Shown: positions 26,887 through 37,080 of the stretch, in pieces
Position numbering within the stretch: position 1 is the stretch's first letter
Layout of the letters: every line of letters starts with the position of its first letter
DNA from: a candidate division KSB1 bacterium
Lineage (GTDB): Bacteria; Zhuqueibacterota; Zhuqueibacteria; Zhuqueibacterales; Zhuqueibacteraceae
NCBI GenBank assembly: GCA_034506255.1
Contig: JAPDPX010000004.1
Span: 372,001 to 436,000, forward strand
Direction: 5' to 3'
DNA length: 64,000 nucleotides
The notes under the pieces: model-generated
Database searches by the model: none
What the model saw: the letters and a program-made list of their open reading frames with translations, nothing else
Told to the model about the DNA's origin: nothing
Translations under genes and position numbers: made by a program

Positions 26887-27762
26887 GTGCAGAACATCAT
26901 ACAGGTGAAATTCAAAGAGCAGCGCAAGGGCTATTATCAGAACCCCGAGCAGTACCCCATTCGGGTGAATGACTTCGTGATCGTCGAGGCCGAGAAGGGG
27001 GAGGATCTCGGCGTGGTCAAGTTCGTCGGTCTGCCGCCCAACCACCTGCTCTCCGAAAACGAAGCGCTGCGCCGCGTGCTGCGCAAGGCGACCGATGCCG
27101 ATCTCGTGCGCAGCCGCAGCAATCGCATGCTGGAGAAGAAGGCCTTCGAAACCTGCCGGCAAAAGATCGTGACCCACTCGCTCGACATGAAGCTGGTGGG
27201 CTGTGAATACCAGTTCGACGGCAACAAAATCACCTTCTACTTCACCGCCGAAAAGCGCGTCGATTTCCGCGAGCTGGTGAAAGACCTGGCCGCGGAATAC
27301 CGCACCCGCATCGAGCTGCGCCAGATCGGGGTGCGGGATGAAGCCAAGCGCCTGGACGGCTACGGGGTGTGCGGCCGCCGGCTGTGCTGCTCCTCCTGGA
27401 TCGACCAGTTTGCGCCCATCACCACCCAGGCCGCCAAAGAGCAAAACCTGCCGCTCAACCCCAACAAACTCGCCGGCCTGTGCGGCCGGCTGAAATGCTG
27501 CCTGATGTACGAACGCGAATTCTACAACCAGGCGATTGGCCGCTTCCCCGAGCTGGCCAAGGAGATCACCACTGACAAGGGCAGGGGCACGATCATCAAG
27601 ATCGACATCTTTCACGACACCATCACCGTGAAGTATCCCAACAACGAATGCGAAGTGCTGCCGCTCGCCGAAGCGCAGGACAAGGTTTACAAATGCCAAA
27701 ACGACTGCGGCCATGCCCACGGCAATCGCGAAGATTTGACGGCTGCCCTGGGCGAGGCGTGA
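26887..27762 (+). CDS. ricT: PSP1-domain protein (RicT/YaaT-like)
   Basis: This 291-aa protein starts at a GTG one base after the holB stop, with GGGGAGG before it. It contains the PSP1 domain with the two cysteine motifs of RicT: YGVCGRRLCC (about 158-167) and LCGRLKCCLMYE (about 198-209). Family members bind Fe-S clusters in the Ric complex and affect mRNA maturation and development in Bacillus. The role in this lineage is unknown. The holB-ricT-metG order supports orthology. Confidence 0.88.
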   Translation: MQNIIQVKFKEQRKGYYQNPEQYPIRVNDFVIVEAEKGEDLGVVKFVGLPPNHLLSENEALRRVLRKATDADLVRSRSNRMLEKKAFETCRQKIVTHSLDMKLVGCEYQFDGNKITFYFTAEKRVDFRELVKDLAAEYRTRIELRQIGVRDEAKRLDGYGVCGRRLCCSSWIDQFAPITTQAAKEQNLPLNPNKLAGLCGRLKCCLMYEREFYNQAIGRFPELAKEITTDKGRGTIIKIDIFHDTITVKYPNNECEVLPLAEAQDKVYKCQNDCGHAHGNREDLTAALGEA

Positions 27763-27902
27763 GACATCGGGCGCGAGCGGTGAACGACCGCGCCCGCCCA
27801 AACGCCGCCTGCCCACGCCGCTCCCGCAGCGCAGGGCGCGCCGGCGCCCGCCGTTTTCTCAGGCCCTGACCCACAACGTTTGAAATGATGAAAGAAGGTC
27901 CC

Positions 27903-29984
27903 GTGTCCGACAACCAACCCATTCTGGTCACCAGCGCGCTGCCCTATGCCAACGGCCCGTTGCACCTCGGCCACCTGGCGGGCGCCTACCTGCCCGCCGA
28001 CATCTACGTCCGCTATCAGCGCCTGCAACAGCGCAATGTGCTCTATGTCTGCGGCACCGATGAACACGGCGTCGCCATCACCATCGCCGCGGAGAAACAA
28101 AACAAGACACCGCAGGAAATCGCCGACTACTACCATGTCCTGATTCGCGACGCGCTGGCGGGCATGGGCATGAGCTTCGACATCTTCTCGCGCACCACCG
28201 AGCCGGTGCACATCGAGCAAACCCAGGAGTTTTTCCTGCGGCTGCTGCACCAGGGGCTGGTGGTCGAGAAATCCGAACGCCAGTTTTATTGTGTCACCTG
28301 CAGACGCTTCCTGCCCGACCGCTACGTCGAGGGCACCTGCCCGCATTGCGGCAGGCCCGGCGCGCGCGGCGATCAATGCGAGAATTGCGGCAAGTGGATC
28401 GAACAATTGCAACTGCGCGAGCCGCGCTGCGTGGTGTGCGGCTCGGCACCGGAAATCCGCGACACCCGCCACTTTTACATTCCGCTCGGCAGGTTCCAGG
28501 ACCGCCTGCGCGCCTGGCTTGACACCAAAACCCACTGGCGCGAAAACGTCCGCAACTTCTGTTACGGCTGGCTCCGGGAAGGCCTGGAGGATCGCGCCAT
28601 CACCCGCGATCTCACCTGGGGGGTGCCGGTGCCGCATCCCGGCTATGAAGGCAAGGTGCTCTACGTCTGGTTCGACGCTCCCATCGGCTACATCTCCGCC
28701 ACCCGCGTATGGGCCCGCAAAACCGGCCGGCCGGACGCCTGGAAGGACTACTGGCTCAATCCCAACACCAAACTCGTCCACTTCATCGGCAAGGACAACA
28801 TCGTGTTTCACGCCATTGTCTGGCCGGCCATGCTGATGGGCCAGGAGGGCTACGTGCTGCCGGCGGACATTCCCGCCAATGAGTTTCTCAATTTCGCAGG
28901 CTACAAATTTTCCAAGAGCCGCGGCATCGGCGTGCTGCTGCACGAGTATCTCGAAAAATTTCCACCCGACCCGTTGCGCTACACCCTCGCCGTCAACCTG
29001 CCGGAGACCAGGGACACCGATTTCTTCTGGAACGATCTGCAAACCCGCAACAACAGCGAGCTCGCCGACATCCTCGGCAACTTCATCAACCGCACGCTCA
29101 CTTTTGCGCAGCGCCATTTCGACAATCACGTGCCGCCGGCGCAGGAACTGACAGAGAACGACCGCCGCATGCTCGCCCTGCTGCAAGCCTGGCCGGAGAA
29201 ACTGGCGGCGGCGTATGAAAACTACGAAATCCGCCGCGCCACCAGGGAATTCATGGATCTTGCCCGCGAGGCCAACAAATACTTCAACGATGAAGAACCC
29301 TGGCGCACACTCAAGCAGGACCGCCGCCGCTGTGCCACCACCATTCACGTCAGCCTGCAGGTGTGCAAGGCTCTGGCGGTGCTGATGTGCCCGACCCTGC
29401 CGTTTTCCGCGGCACGCGTGTGGCGCATGCTCGGTTTGCCCGGTGAGGTGACCAAACAAGTGTGGCTGAAAACGCCGTCCGAGCCGTTTCCCGCCAGCCA
29501 TCGCCTGGGCACGCCCGAGATTCTTTTCACCAAAATCGAAGACAAGGACATTGCGCCGGAACAGGAAAAACTGGAAAGGGCCATTCGCATGATCCCACCT
29601 GCCGAAACCGCCGCCACCACGACCACGGCCCCGCAGGCCGACAAACCCACGGCACCGGCGCTCATCTCCCTGGAGACTTTCCGGCAAATCGATTTGCGCG
29701 TGGCCGAAGTCCTGGCTGCGGAGCGCGTGCCCAAAGCCGACAAGCTGCTCAAGCTCAAGGTGCGCCTCGGCGCGGAAGAGCGCCAGCTCGTGGCCGGCAT
29801 TGCGCAGCATTATGCCCCCGAATCCCTCCCCGGGAGAAAAGTCGTGATCGTGGCCAACCTCGAGCCAGCCCAAATTCGCGGCCTGGAATCGCAGGGCATG
29901 ATTCTCGCGGCCTCGACGGAGGACGGCGCACTGAGCATCATCTCTCCCGAACGCGAGATCGCCAGCGGTGCGAAGGTGAAGTGA
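27903..29984 (+). CDS. metG: Methionyl-tRNA synthetase with C-terminal tRNA-binding domain
   Basis: MetG charges tRNA-Met. The protein has 693 residues with the HLGH class I motif at 21-24, zinc-binding cysteine pairs in the connective peptide (CVTCRR, CPHCG, CENCG) at about 130-165, and the KFSKS motif near 335. The last 110 residues are an EMAP-II/Trbp-like tRNA-binding domain that begins LRVAEVLAAERVPKADKLL. I chose the GTG at 27903 because AAAGAAGG lies just upstream; an ATG six codons earlier has no such site. It follows ricT after 140 bases that hold a GC-rich imperfect hairpin. Confidence 0.95.
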   Translation: MSDNQPILVTSALPYANGPLHLGHLAGAYLPADIYVRYQRLQQRNVLYVCGTDEHGVAITIAAEKQNKTPQEIADYYHVLIRDALAGMGMSFDIFSRTTEPVHIEQTQEFFLRLLHQGLVVEKSERQFYCVTCRRFLPDRYVEGTCPHCGRPGARGDQCENCGKWIEQLQLREPRCVVCGSAPEIRDTRHFYIPLGRFQDRLRAWLDTKTHWRENVRNFCYGWLREGLEDRAITRDLTWGVPVPHPGYEGKVLYVWFDAPIGYISATRVWARKTGRPDAWKDYWLNPNTKLVHFIGKDNIVFHAIVWPAMLMGQEGYVLPADIPANEFLNFAGYKFSKSRGIGVLLHEYLEKFPPDPLRYTLAVNLPETRDTDFFWNDLQTRNNSELADILGNFINRTLTFAQRHFDNHVPPAQELTENDRRMLALLQAWPEKLAAAYENYEIRRATREFMDLAREANKYFNDEEPWRTLKQDRRRCATTIHVSLQVCKALAVLMCPTLPFSAARVWRMLGLPGEVTKQVWLKTPSEPFPASHRLGTPEILFTKIEDKDIAPEQEKLERAIRMIPPAETAATTTTAPQADKPTAPALISLETFRQIDLRVAEVLAAERVPKADKLLKLKVRLGAEERQLVAGIAQHYAPESLPGRKVVIVANLEPAQIRGLESQGMILAASTEDGALSIISPEREIASGAKVK

Positions 29985-30083
29985 TCGAACGCGCGACCGG
30001 CGGGGGCGGCCAGCATCGCGCCCTGCCGGTTCGCTTGCGACAAGCTGTCTGCCTGGCAACCGCAACCAAAGCAAGGGGGTGTC

Positions 30084-30272
30084 ATGGTTCCCGACGACCT
30101 GACAGGTCTTTTCCGCGAAAAGCTGCGCGACCTGGCCAAAACGCAAAAGTATGCCCGCCGTTTTACCCCTGAAGAAGAAGAGCGCGTATGCCGCGCCTTC
30201 GCCCTGGCCTTGGAAAATCCCTCCCTTTCCGCAACCCTGCTGTACGCATTGCTCACGGGGGAAAGAGCATGA
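30084..30272 (+). CDS. 62-residue helical protein encoded with the Rad50-like ATPase
   Basis: This small soluble protein has a ribosome site AAGGGGG with a 4-base spacer. It is highly charged and predicted helical, with a FTPEEEERVCRAFALALE segment. It overlaps the next start by 4 bases (ATGA), so it is translationally coupled to the ATPase. No family is recognised. The coupling suggests a subunit or regulator of the Rad50-like protein; that is inference. Confidence 0.68.
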   Translation: MVPDDLTGLFREKLRDLAKTQKYARRFTPEEEERVCRAFALALENPSLSATLLYALLTGERA

Positions 30273-32074
30273 CGCTCGAAAAAATCATCGTCAAAAATCT
30301 CGGGCCCCATCGCGAGCTGCGCCAATTCGAGCTGGGCGGTTTGACCGTTTTTTACGGCGCGAATTTCTCCGGCAAAACGACTCTGGCCAGGGCCGTGTAT
30401 TTTGCCCTCACTGGCAGGGCGCTCACCACCGGCCTCAAGCCGCCGGCACTGGCGAGTGCGAATGCCGCCAGCGGCACCGTGGGGTTGTTCTACCAGCACC
30501 AACAAAAAAGATTTCGACTCTACCGTTCCACCAGAGGCGATCTGCAGATTGAGCAGGCTGATCATGAAAAATGGCAGCGTTGTGACGAGGGCGCAGATTT
30601 CCTGCCCGCGCTCAATTTTCAGCAGTGGCGCCTGGGGTGTTTCCTGCACGAAGATGAGCTGGGCGAATTTCTCGTGCAAACACCGGCCAGCCGCCGCGAG
30701 TTGCTGAATCAATTGCTCGGCGTCGAGTCGCTGCTGCAGGTGCAGGAGCTTTTCATTCAAGTGCGGCGGCTGGCCAAACGCCGCGAGAGAACCGCGACCG
30801 GCTTGCAGGAGAGCCTGCGGCTGGAGGGCCTGGCGGATCGTGCCGTTGAATTGCAGGTGGCGAAAAGTGCCGTGGCAAAAGTGGAAGCGCGCCTTCAGGC
30901 TTTCCCGGAAACCACGCCGGCGACGGGGCCCGACGAACGGCTGCGCCGGAGCTGGGAACAGGCCAGGGCGGCGGCGCAAACACGGCTCGCGCATTTGCAG
31001 CAGCAACTCGAGTCGGTGCGCGCCGGCTTCACCCAGCGCGACGAACTGGCCGCGCTCTTGCAACAAAGCATGCAGCACTTGTCACAGCGCGACGCTGCAC
31101 TGCGCGAGCTGGAAAGCCGCACCGAGTTGCGCATCGCGCTGACGGGCCGGCTTCGGCAGGTCGAGGAATTGGTGGCGGCTCTGCAAGGCTGGCAGGGCCG
31201 CGAAACGTGTCCCACATGTCAGCAACCACTCGCGCCGGCGACGGTCGAAAAGCTGCTGGCCGACTATCGCACCAAACACGAGGCCCTTGCGCGCGAACGC
31301 GAGTATGCTGCAGCCAAAGAGCATGAAGCGCGCGAAACCGTGTGCTTGCTGGACGAGCTGGCCCGCAAGCAGGCCGAACTCGAGCAACGGCTGCAGCGAT
31401 GGCAACAACTCGAGGCGGAAATTGCCCTGGCGCAGGAGGAATTGCAAACCTGGGAGGCCAGGTTGGCAACGCTGGCGCCGCCCTCTCCCGCTGACGAAAC
31501 CCGCGGGCAATTGCAACAAGAATTGGAAGCCCTTCGCCGCCAACTGGCCGAACTGGAACGCCAGCAGATGCTGTACGAGCAGCGCCATCAGGCGATTATG
31601 TCGGCCAACCGCCAGGTGGAAAGCGTCACCCGCCACCGCCGGTTGAGCGAATGGGCCGCCGAAGCTGTTGCGCGCACGGTGCAATCCGTTGTCGGCATCT
31701 CGTTGAAAAAAGCCGATGCCGAAATCGCGGCCTGCCTGCAAAACTTCGGCTGCTTTCGCGCCCAGCCGCAGAAAATCGATTTGGAAAAGTCGCAACTGCT
31801 GCCCGATGTCGACGGCAGGGCTTTGCCCACGCTTTCCGGCAGCGAGAAGACAATTCTTTATCTCAGCATGAAAATTGCGCTCTCGCGCCTGATGCCGGGC
31901 GCGGATTTCCTGCTGCTCGACGATCCCACCCTGCTTCTCGACGAAACGCGGCGCGGGCGGCTGCGTGATTATTTTTTGCGCCTGCTTCCCGAAAAGCAAA
32001 TCATCATTTTCACCGGCGATCGCGGCTTTGCGGAGCAGTTTGCCAATGCCAGACGAATTGATTTGAGCTCGTAG
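30269..32074 (+). CDS. Compact Rad50/SbcC-like ATPase with zinc hook
   Basis: This 601-aa SMC-type ATPase starts at the ATG with GGGGAAAG upstream. Walker A GANFSGKT is at 30-37. A coiled coil runs about 165-500, broken near its middle by the zinc-hook motif CPTC (314-317). The signature LSGSEKT is near 522 and Walker B FLLLDDPT near 547; the usual catalytic DE is DD. Rad50 and SbcC normally have 850-1300 residues and are encoded beside an Mre11/SbcD nuclease, which is absent here. Likely acts on DNA ends or is a stand-alone ATPase of a new complex with the 62-aa protein. Confidence 0.8.
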   Translation: MTLEKIIVKNLGPHRELRQFELGGLTVFYGANFSGKTTLARAVYFALTGRALTTGLKPPALASANAASGTVGLFYQHQQKRFRLYRSTRGDLQIEQADHEKWQRCDEGADFLPALNFQQWRLGCFLHEDELGEFLVQTPASRRELLNQLLGVESLLQVQELFIQVRRLAKRRERTATGLQESLRLEGLADRAVELQVAKSAVAKVEARLQAFPETTPATGPDERLRRSWEQARAAAQTRLAHLQQQLESVRAGFTQRDELAALLQQSMQHLSQRDAALRELESRTELRIALTGRLRQVEELVAALQGWQGRETCPTCQQPLAPATVEKLLADYRTKHEALAREREYAAAKEHEARETVCLLDELARKQAELEQRLQRWQQLEAEIALAQEELQTWEARLATLAPPSPADETRGQLQQELEALRRQLAELERQQMLYEQRHQAIMSANRQVESVTRHRRLSEWAAEAVARTVQSVVGISLKKADAEIAACLQNFGCFRAQPQKIDLEKSQLLPDVDGRALPTLSGSEKTILYLSMKIALSRLMPGADFLLLDDPTLLLDETRRGRLRDYFLRLLPEKQIIIFTGDRGFAEQFANARRIDLSS

Positions 32075-33596
32075 TGTCGTCTTTGGACGTGAAGTGCCGC
32101 AAGGCAAAAAGAATTGGCGGTCGCCTGCTGATCGGTGCGGCTCACCCCTGGCGCGGCACGCGGTCACAACCGAATTTTCCGGACACTGAGCGCTGCCGAT
32201 TCACACCGATTTTATCCGCGGTAATCTCCCCGTGTCCTGCCAATCTTCACGGTCAGGATGATGTTTTCAGGATAACGGGCATGTCTGTGTGCCCCCCCAC
32301 GATGACAATCTAACGCAGACATGCTGTCTGTTGCAGGCCGGAAGCCTGTGCGAGCGGCATTGCCGTCGCAAATGAGAGTTCGTGCAGGCTCAAGATGCCA
32401 TTTCCCGGAGATTTGTTTTGGGCGGCTGTGACACAGCAAACGCTCTCCCCAGTGCCATCTTTTTTCACGACGAGACAGCAGCAGTAATAGAAATTTGAAA
32501 TCTCACACCTTCATTCTCATTCCCCTGTATCCCCAAAACTCACACTGCAGCCGGTCGGAGCGAGCAAACAGGTGCACTTGCACGCCCTCCGCCGCGCCTG
32601 CCCCGGCCCCGTTGTGTGCCAGGCGGTGCCGCGGGCAAGGGTCGGAGTGAATACCGCTCATGAAATCAGGTCATGGCTTGCAGTGTGCCGACATGCCCTC
32701 AATACTTCGCTTTTCACAGCCTTCCCCGCGTTAGGATTCCTATTTTGTTGGGATTCCTATTTTTGCTGAAATGGCCTCTGCACTTACGCGCAATGCCAGT
32801 ATAGAAAATCAGATGCTCGTTCATGGAACGGCCGCCGGTTGTGGGGTTCCCGTTGCTCTCACTGGTGCCGTCGGCCGGTAACATCAGCATAGGCTTGCCT
32901 GACCTGGATTTGCCATGTGGAGTATGGCAAAAACTTTCTTTTGATACAGCCGGGTAATTGTCATGGTCATTCCCCGTGTCCGGCTGCTACACCTGTGAAT
33001 CGTAAAAAAATCTGCGTGCAGGAGTCTGTCGCTGAAAAGCTGATAGTCGCTGCCTCTTGGGGTCAGAAATTGCATGCTGCAAAACTTTGCGGCTGAGATG
33101 TATTGGGAAATTCCAGCCGCATTTTTCAGGATGGTGTGCGGCACTTTTGCTGTCGGTGACAGCAGCATGACTCCGGGTGCAATCACAGAAATTCCGGATC
33201 GTCATCTGGTTTCAATTGGCCCGCAAAGAGGACGACGCCGGAATAAAAAATTGCCGCATATCCGAAAACGATCAAGGTTGCTCCGCTTTTGATCAAGCGC
33301 CCGGCAAAACCCGGCCGGAAGGACAAAGTTCAAAGATGATTGCGTGCACGCCGAACAATTATCCCCCGACCGGCAGCGCCGCGCTGGACAAACCGGGAAT
33401 CCGTCCCAATCACAAATCTCACAGGAGCCGGGTACAAACTGCAACAAGAGGGGAAATTCGCGGCAAGCATGCTGCAGAAGACAGGCAGGGTGGTTTGACA
33501 ATGATCAAAAGTTTATGACGACGGCGTGACAGGCGGCTGACAATGTTTTCAATCATCTCAGTTGTTTCGCACGCAATCACAAGGGAGATGTTTGTC
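32075..33596. other. 1.5-kb intergenic region without recognised genes
   Basis: No credible coding frame is seen on either strand. Local composition is more AT-rich than the neighbours. It contains a 9-bp inverted repeat (32279-32287 / 32316-32324) and a short direct repeat of GGATTCCTATTTT near 32741-32765. No tRNA, riboswitch or IS remnant was recognised. It may hold the promoter of the envelope operon that follows. Confidence 0.5.
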
Positions 33597-35087
33597 ATGA
33601 GAAAAATGATTTGCCGTTACCGGGACTTCGCATGTTTCACGCTTGCAGGCATTTTCTGTCTTTTGAGTTTTTCCAATTTGACGGTGCTGGCAGCCGAATC
33701 GGAAGGGCAGCAGGGCGGCCGCCGCACCGCCTCGACCATGAGCGAAGTCAACGCCATTTTGCGATCGGTTGATTTTGAAGTTCTGCTGCGGACCGACACG
33801 GAAATCAGCAAGGGCATTGGTGCGATGGAGGGAAGTTATTTGCTGCCACTGACCAATTATCTGGATTTGAATTTCATCGGCGCCGGCAAGAGCGTGACAC
33901 TGGATCCGGAAATCATGATTGACTTCATCGTGGAGCGCCTGGGGCGGGGGCAAAGCATCGAGACCATCGGCCTGGAATTGGTGACGGAGTTCAAAAAGTC
34001 GGGATTTGTGCGGCAAACCGCTGCGCCAGCGCCAAAAGTGAGCGATAAAGCCGAATCGGCGCAAATGCATGTCGGTGGCTTTGTCGTGGGAGAATTGGAA
34101 TACCATCAGGAGCCGGACGGCAGCTATCATCACCTGTTGGAACTCAACCAGGTCCGTATTTACTTTGCCACACAATTGAACTCCCGCGACGAGGGTACCA
34201 ACCTGGGCATCCTCGCGGAATTCAATCCAGTGCCGGAGGAGGTCATTCATCAAATTGAGGAAATTGCCATTTCCAGAAATGGCATCAGCGATACGTTGCG
34301 GCTGGCGGCCCCCGAAAGTGATGAGGTGATTCCATTCGAGCAACTTTATCTCAAAATACACAATATCGGCAAAAGCGGCGTGGCTTTGACCGTCGGGCAA
34401 ATCCGGCTGCCCTTTGGAATTTGGTCGGACTACACCTCCCACCGCAATTTTTCCTCCACCAAAAACAACGTGCTGGTCAATGGGTTCGCATTGAAAAAGA
34501 TCGACTTGGGTATTTTGGTGGAAAAAGTGTTTCCCGGCGGATTAGACCTGAAAGCTGCCTTGGTGCACGGCCGGCAGGGCCGTACCTCGTCGCTGAGTCG
34601 TGAGGACTTCGACAATGGAAAGGATTTTGTCGGGCGGTTTGGTTTTTCCGGCCGGCGCTTCAGCGCCGGTTTCTCCTCCTATCTCGCAGAGTTTGCAGTG
34701 AATCGCAAGGTCGCCTTTGGATTGGACTGGCAGGTATCGACGAATCGTCTCTTGCTGTCGGGCGAGGCGGTGCTGCAGAAGAACAACAGAGTCAACACCA
34801 CCTTTGCGACGAATTTTGATTTCAATACGGTTTCCTCCCGGGCAGCTTATGTCCAGTTCGATTATTTGTTGACTCCCAAATTGCACTTGTACGGGCTGTA
34901 TGAAACGTGGCGTTTCCTCGCCGACGGCGCCACCATTGAAAATCCCGCCTACAAGGTTTTTCACGGGCTGCGGTATTACATTCATCCGCAATTCCGCTGG
35001 ACGGTGGTCGAATTTGGCCGCATGTTCCACGAAGGGTTTGACAAGGGCAAATTGCATTTGTCCAGCCAGTTGGAGATGACATTTTGA
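33597..35087 (+). CDS. Outer-membrane beta-barrel (porin-like) protein 1 of the envelope operon
   Basis: This 496-aa protein has a signal peptide (about 1-32), a soluble N-terminal domain (about 35-150), and then a barrel with strands such as HVGGFVVGELEYHQE and RIYFATQLNS, ending LEMTF. The terminal Phe and amphipathic strands support insertion by BAM. The ATG has AAGGGAG nine bases upstream; nearer starts are too close to it. It is followed after 86 bases by a TPR protein, a porin and a PstS-like protein in the same direction. The substrate is unknown. Confidence 0.7.
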   Translation: MRKMICRYRDFACFTLAGIFCLLSFSNLTVLAAESEGQQGGRRTASTMSEVNAILRSVDFEVLLRTDTEISKGIGAMEGSYLLPLTNYLDLNFIGAGKSVTLDPEIMIDFIVERLGRGQSIETIGLELVTEFKKSGFVRQTAAPAPKVSDKAESAQMHVGGFVVGELEYHQEPDGSYHHLLELNQVRIYFATQLNSRDEGTNLGILAEFNPVPEEVIHQIEEIAISRNGISDTLRLAAPESDEVIPFEQLYLKIHNIGKSGVALTVGQIRLPFGIWSDYTSHRNFSSTKNNVLVNGFALKKIDLGILVEKVFPGGLDLKAALVHGRQGRTSSLSREDFDNGKDFVGRFGFSGRRFSAGFSSYLAEFAVNRKVAFGLDWQVSTNRLLLSGEAVLQKNNRVNTTFATNFDFNTVSSRAAYVQFDYLLTPKLHLYGLYETWRFLADGATIENPAYKVFHGLRYYIHPQFRWTVVEFGRMFHEGFDKGKLHLSSQLEMTF

Positions 35088-35173
35088 TGATGGTGCATTT
35101 CGGCGTGATGCCGCATGGTTTGCGGAAAAACAAAATTTAAAAGTCACGACCCACATTCCACGTGGAGGAAGTT

Positions 35174-37039
35174 ATGAGCAGTTTTCGCCATGTTGCAACT
35201 GCGCTGGCTTTCGCCATATTTGTTCCCTGGGCAGCGACAGATGCGACAGCCCAATCGGCCAATCCCACCGCCCTGAACTGGTTCAAAGCCGCCCGGCTGG
35301 AGAAGGATCCCCAGAAAAAAATTCAGGCCTATCAACGCGCGATCCAGTTTGATCCGCTTTTTGTCGAGGCACTATACAACCTGGGGCTGGCATACAAACA
35401 GCAGGGGGATGACGCAAACGCCGAGCTTTACTTGCGCAAGGCTTACGCGGCCCGGCCGGAAACGGACGATGCCACAAAATTGAAAATTCTCATCGAGATG
35501 GCAATGACCTACAAACGCCTGGGAAAGCTGAAATACTGTGAAGAGTCGCTGAACCGGGCGAAGGAACTGGAAGTCGATCCCGCGATGCGGGCTCTGGCTT
35601 CGTTGGAGCTGGGCCGGCTGCTTTATGAGCAGGGGCAGTATGAGGAGGCGGTGGCGGAATTGCAGGCAGGCGAGAAACTCGCTCCCAACAATCGCGAACA
35701 TTTCAGCAAAGTAAGGCAATTGGCCGAAACTGAGATGGCATTGCAAAAACTCTACGCTGCGGCGGAGAAAGCCAGGGCGCGCGGCAATCTTAGAGAGGCC
35801 AAACTCCTGTTGGAGCAGCTGCGCGCCCAAAAGGCCGGTTACAGGGATGTCGAAGCAAAAATCGCGGAACTGGATTCGCTGTTAAGCGTCGAGACCACGA
35901 AAATGACGCTCGCCGCCCTGTATGAACAGGCACAACGGTACGCCGCCGAGGGCAGATTGGAACAGGCCATTGCCAACTACGAAAATCTGATGCGGCAGGA
36001 CGCGACTTACAAAGATGTCCAGGCCAGCTTGGACGCGCTCCGTCAACAACTGGAACAAAAACGACTCAGGGAAAAAGTCGACGCAGAATATGCCAACGGC
36101 ATGACTGCCCTCAAAGCCCGCAATTGGACGCGCGCCATCCTCATTTTTGAAAAAATTTTGGAGCTGGATCCCAACTTTCTCGAAGCGCGCAAGCGCCTCG
36201 CCGAAGCGCAGAGCGGATTGGATCGCGAAAGCACCGAGACCATCGTGGCGCGCTATTATGCCGAGGGTATCGCGGCCTTCAATCGCAACGAGCTTGACGC
36301 GGCGCGGGCGGCTTTCGAAAAGGTGCACACAATCAATCCGAATTATCGGGATACGGCAGCGCTGCTGGCGGACGTGAAGAATGCTCTCCGGCAAAAAACC
36401 GCGCTGAACGCCGAAGCAACGGCGGACGCTGCCGCGACCGCGCGTCTGGATTCCCTCTACCAGGCGGGTCTGGCCGCGTTTGCCCAAAAAGATTGGATGC
36501 AAGCGGTAATCAATTTTGAGAAACTCCAGTTGTTGCAGCCCAATTATCGCGACGCTGCCGACTACCTGGCGCAGGCACGGGCAAATCTTTACACGTTTGA
36601 ACCGGCAGAAGCGACCACGACCCGGCAGGCCGGCGGCGCTTACACCCTTTATCTCGGCGGCCTCCTGGTTGCCTTTGTGCTGGCGCTTGGCCTGGTCTTG
36701 TTTTTGCCAACGACGCGGGCACGGATACACCTTTTGCGCGGCAACTATGCCGCGGCGGCATTGCTTTACGAAGGCCTATTGGCACGCCATCCGTACCGGA
36801 TGAAGCTTTATCCTGCCCTGGCGAATGTCTATCTGCTTCTGGGCCGCACTGATGAAAAAGCCCTGAAAGTCTTTAAAACGGTGCTGCAATTGAATCTGGC
36901 CATCAAAAACCGCGATGAGATCACCTCCGTTGTCGGGCAAAATTACTTGCGGGAAGGCCGGACGGATTCCGATGCCATCAAAGTGCTGGAGAGCGCGCTG
37001 CAAGCCGAAAAACGAAAGCAGGCACAAGGCAGGGCATAA
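35174..37039 (+). CDS. Membrane TPR-repeat protein
   Basis: This 621-aa protein has a signal peptide (FVPWAATDATAQ) and about nine TPR units in the first 475 residues. A membrane helix lies near 490-515 (LYLGGLLVAFVLALGLVLFLP), and two more TPRs follow it. The topology would place most TPRs in the periplasm and the rest in the cytoplasm. The start is fixed by GGAGG six bases upstream. Such scaffolds bridge envelope partners; here the likely partners are the flanking barrels. Confidence 0.8.
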   Translation: MSSFRHVATALAFAIFVPWAATDATAQSANPTALNWFKAARLEKDPQKKIQAYQRAIQFDPLFVEALYNLGLAYKQQGDDANAELYLRKAYAARPETDDATKLKILIEMAMTYKRLGKLKYCEESLNRAKELEVDPAMRALASLELGRLLYEQGQYEEAVAELQAGEKLAPNNREHFSKVRQLAETEMALQKLYAAAEKARARGNLREAKLLLEQLRAQKAGYRDVEAKIAELDSLLSVETTKMTLAALYEQAQRYAAEGRLEQAIANYENLMRQDATYKDVQASLDALRQQLEQKRLREKVDAEYANGMTALKARNWTRAILIFEKILELDPNFLEARKRLAEAQSGLDRESTETIVARYYAEGIAAFNRNELDAARAAFEKVHTINPNYRDTAALLADVKNALRQKTALNAEATADAAATARLDSLYQAGLAAFAQKDWMQAVINFEKLQLLQPNYRDAADYLAQARANLYTFEPAEATTTRQAGGAYTLYLGGLLVAFVLALGLVLFLPTTRARIHLLRGNYAAAALLYEGLLARHPYRMKLYPALANVYLLLGRTDEKALKVFKTVLQLNLAIKNRDEITSVVGQNYLREGRTDSDAIKVLESALQAEKRKQAQGRA

Positions 37040-37080
37040 GGAGAAAGTTGGTGCAAAATTTAAAAGAAGGAATTTCACCT

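Noticed and set aside
27687..30146. 819-codon minus-strand frame opposite metG
   Set aside because: metG is unambiguous on the plus strand. The reverse frame has atypical composition and no family features.
30269..32074. Naming the ATPase SbcC or Rad50 outright
   Set aside because: The length is half of normal, Walker B has DD and no nuclease partner is adjacent; only the general class is supported.
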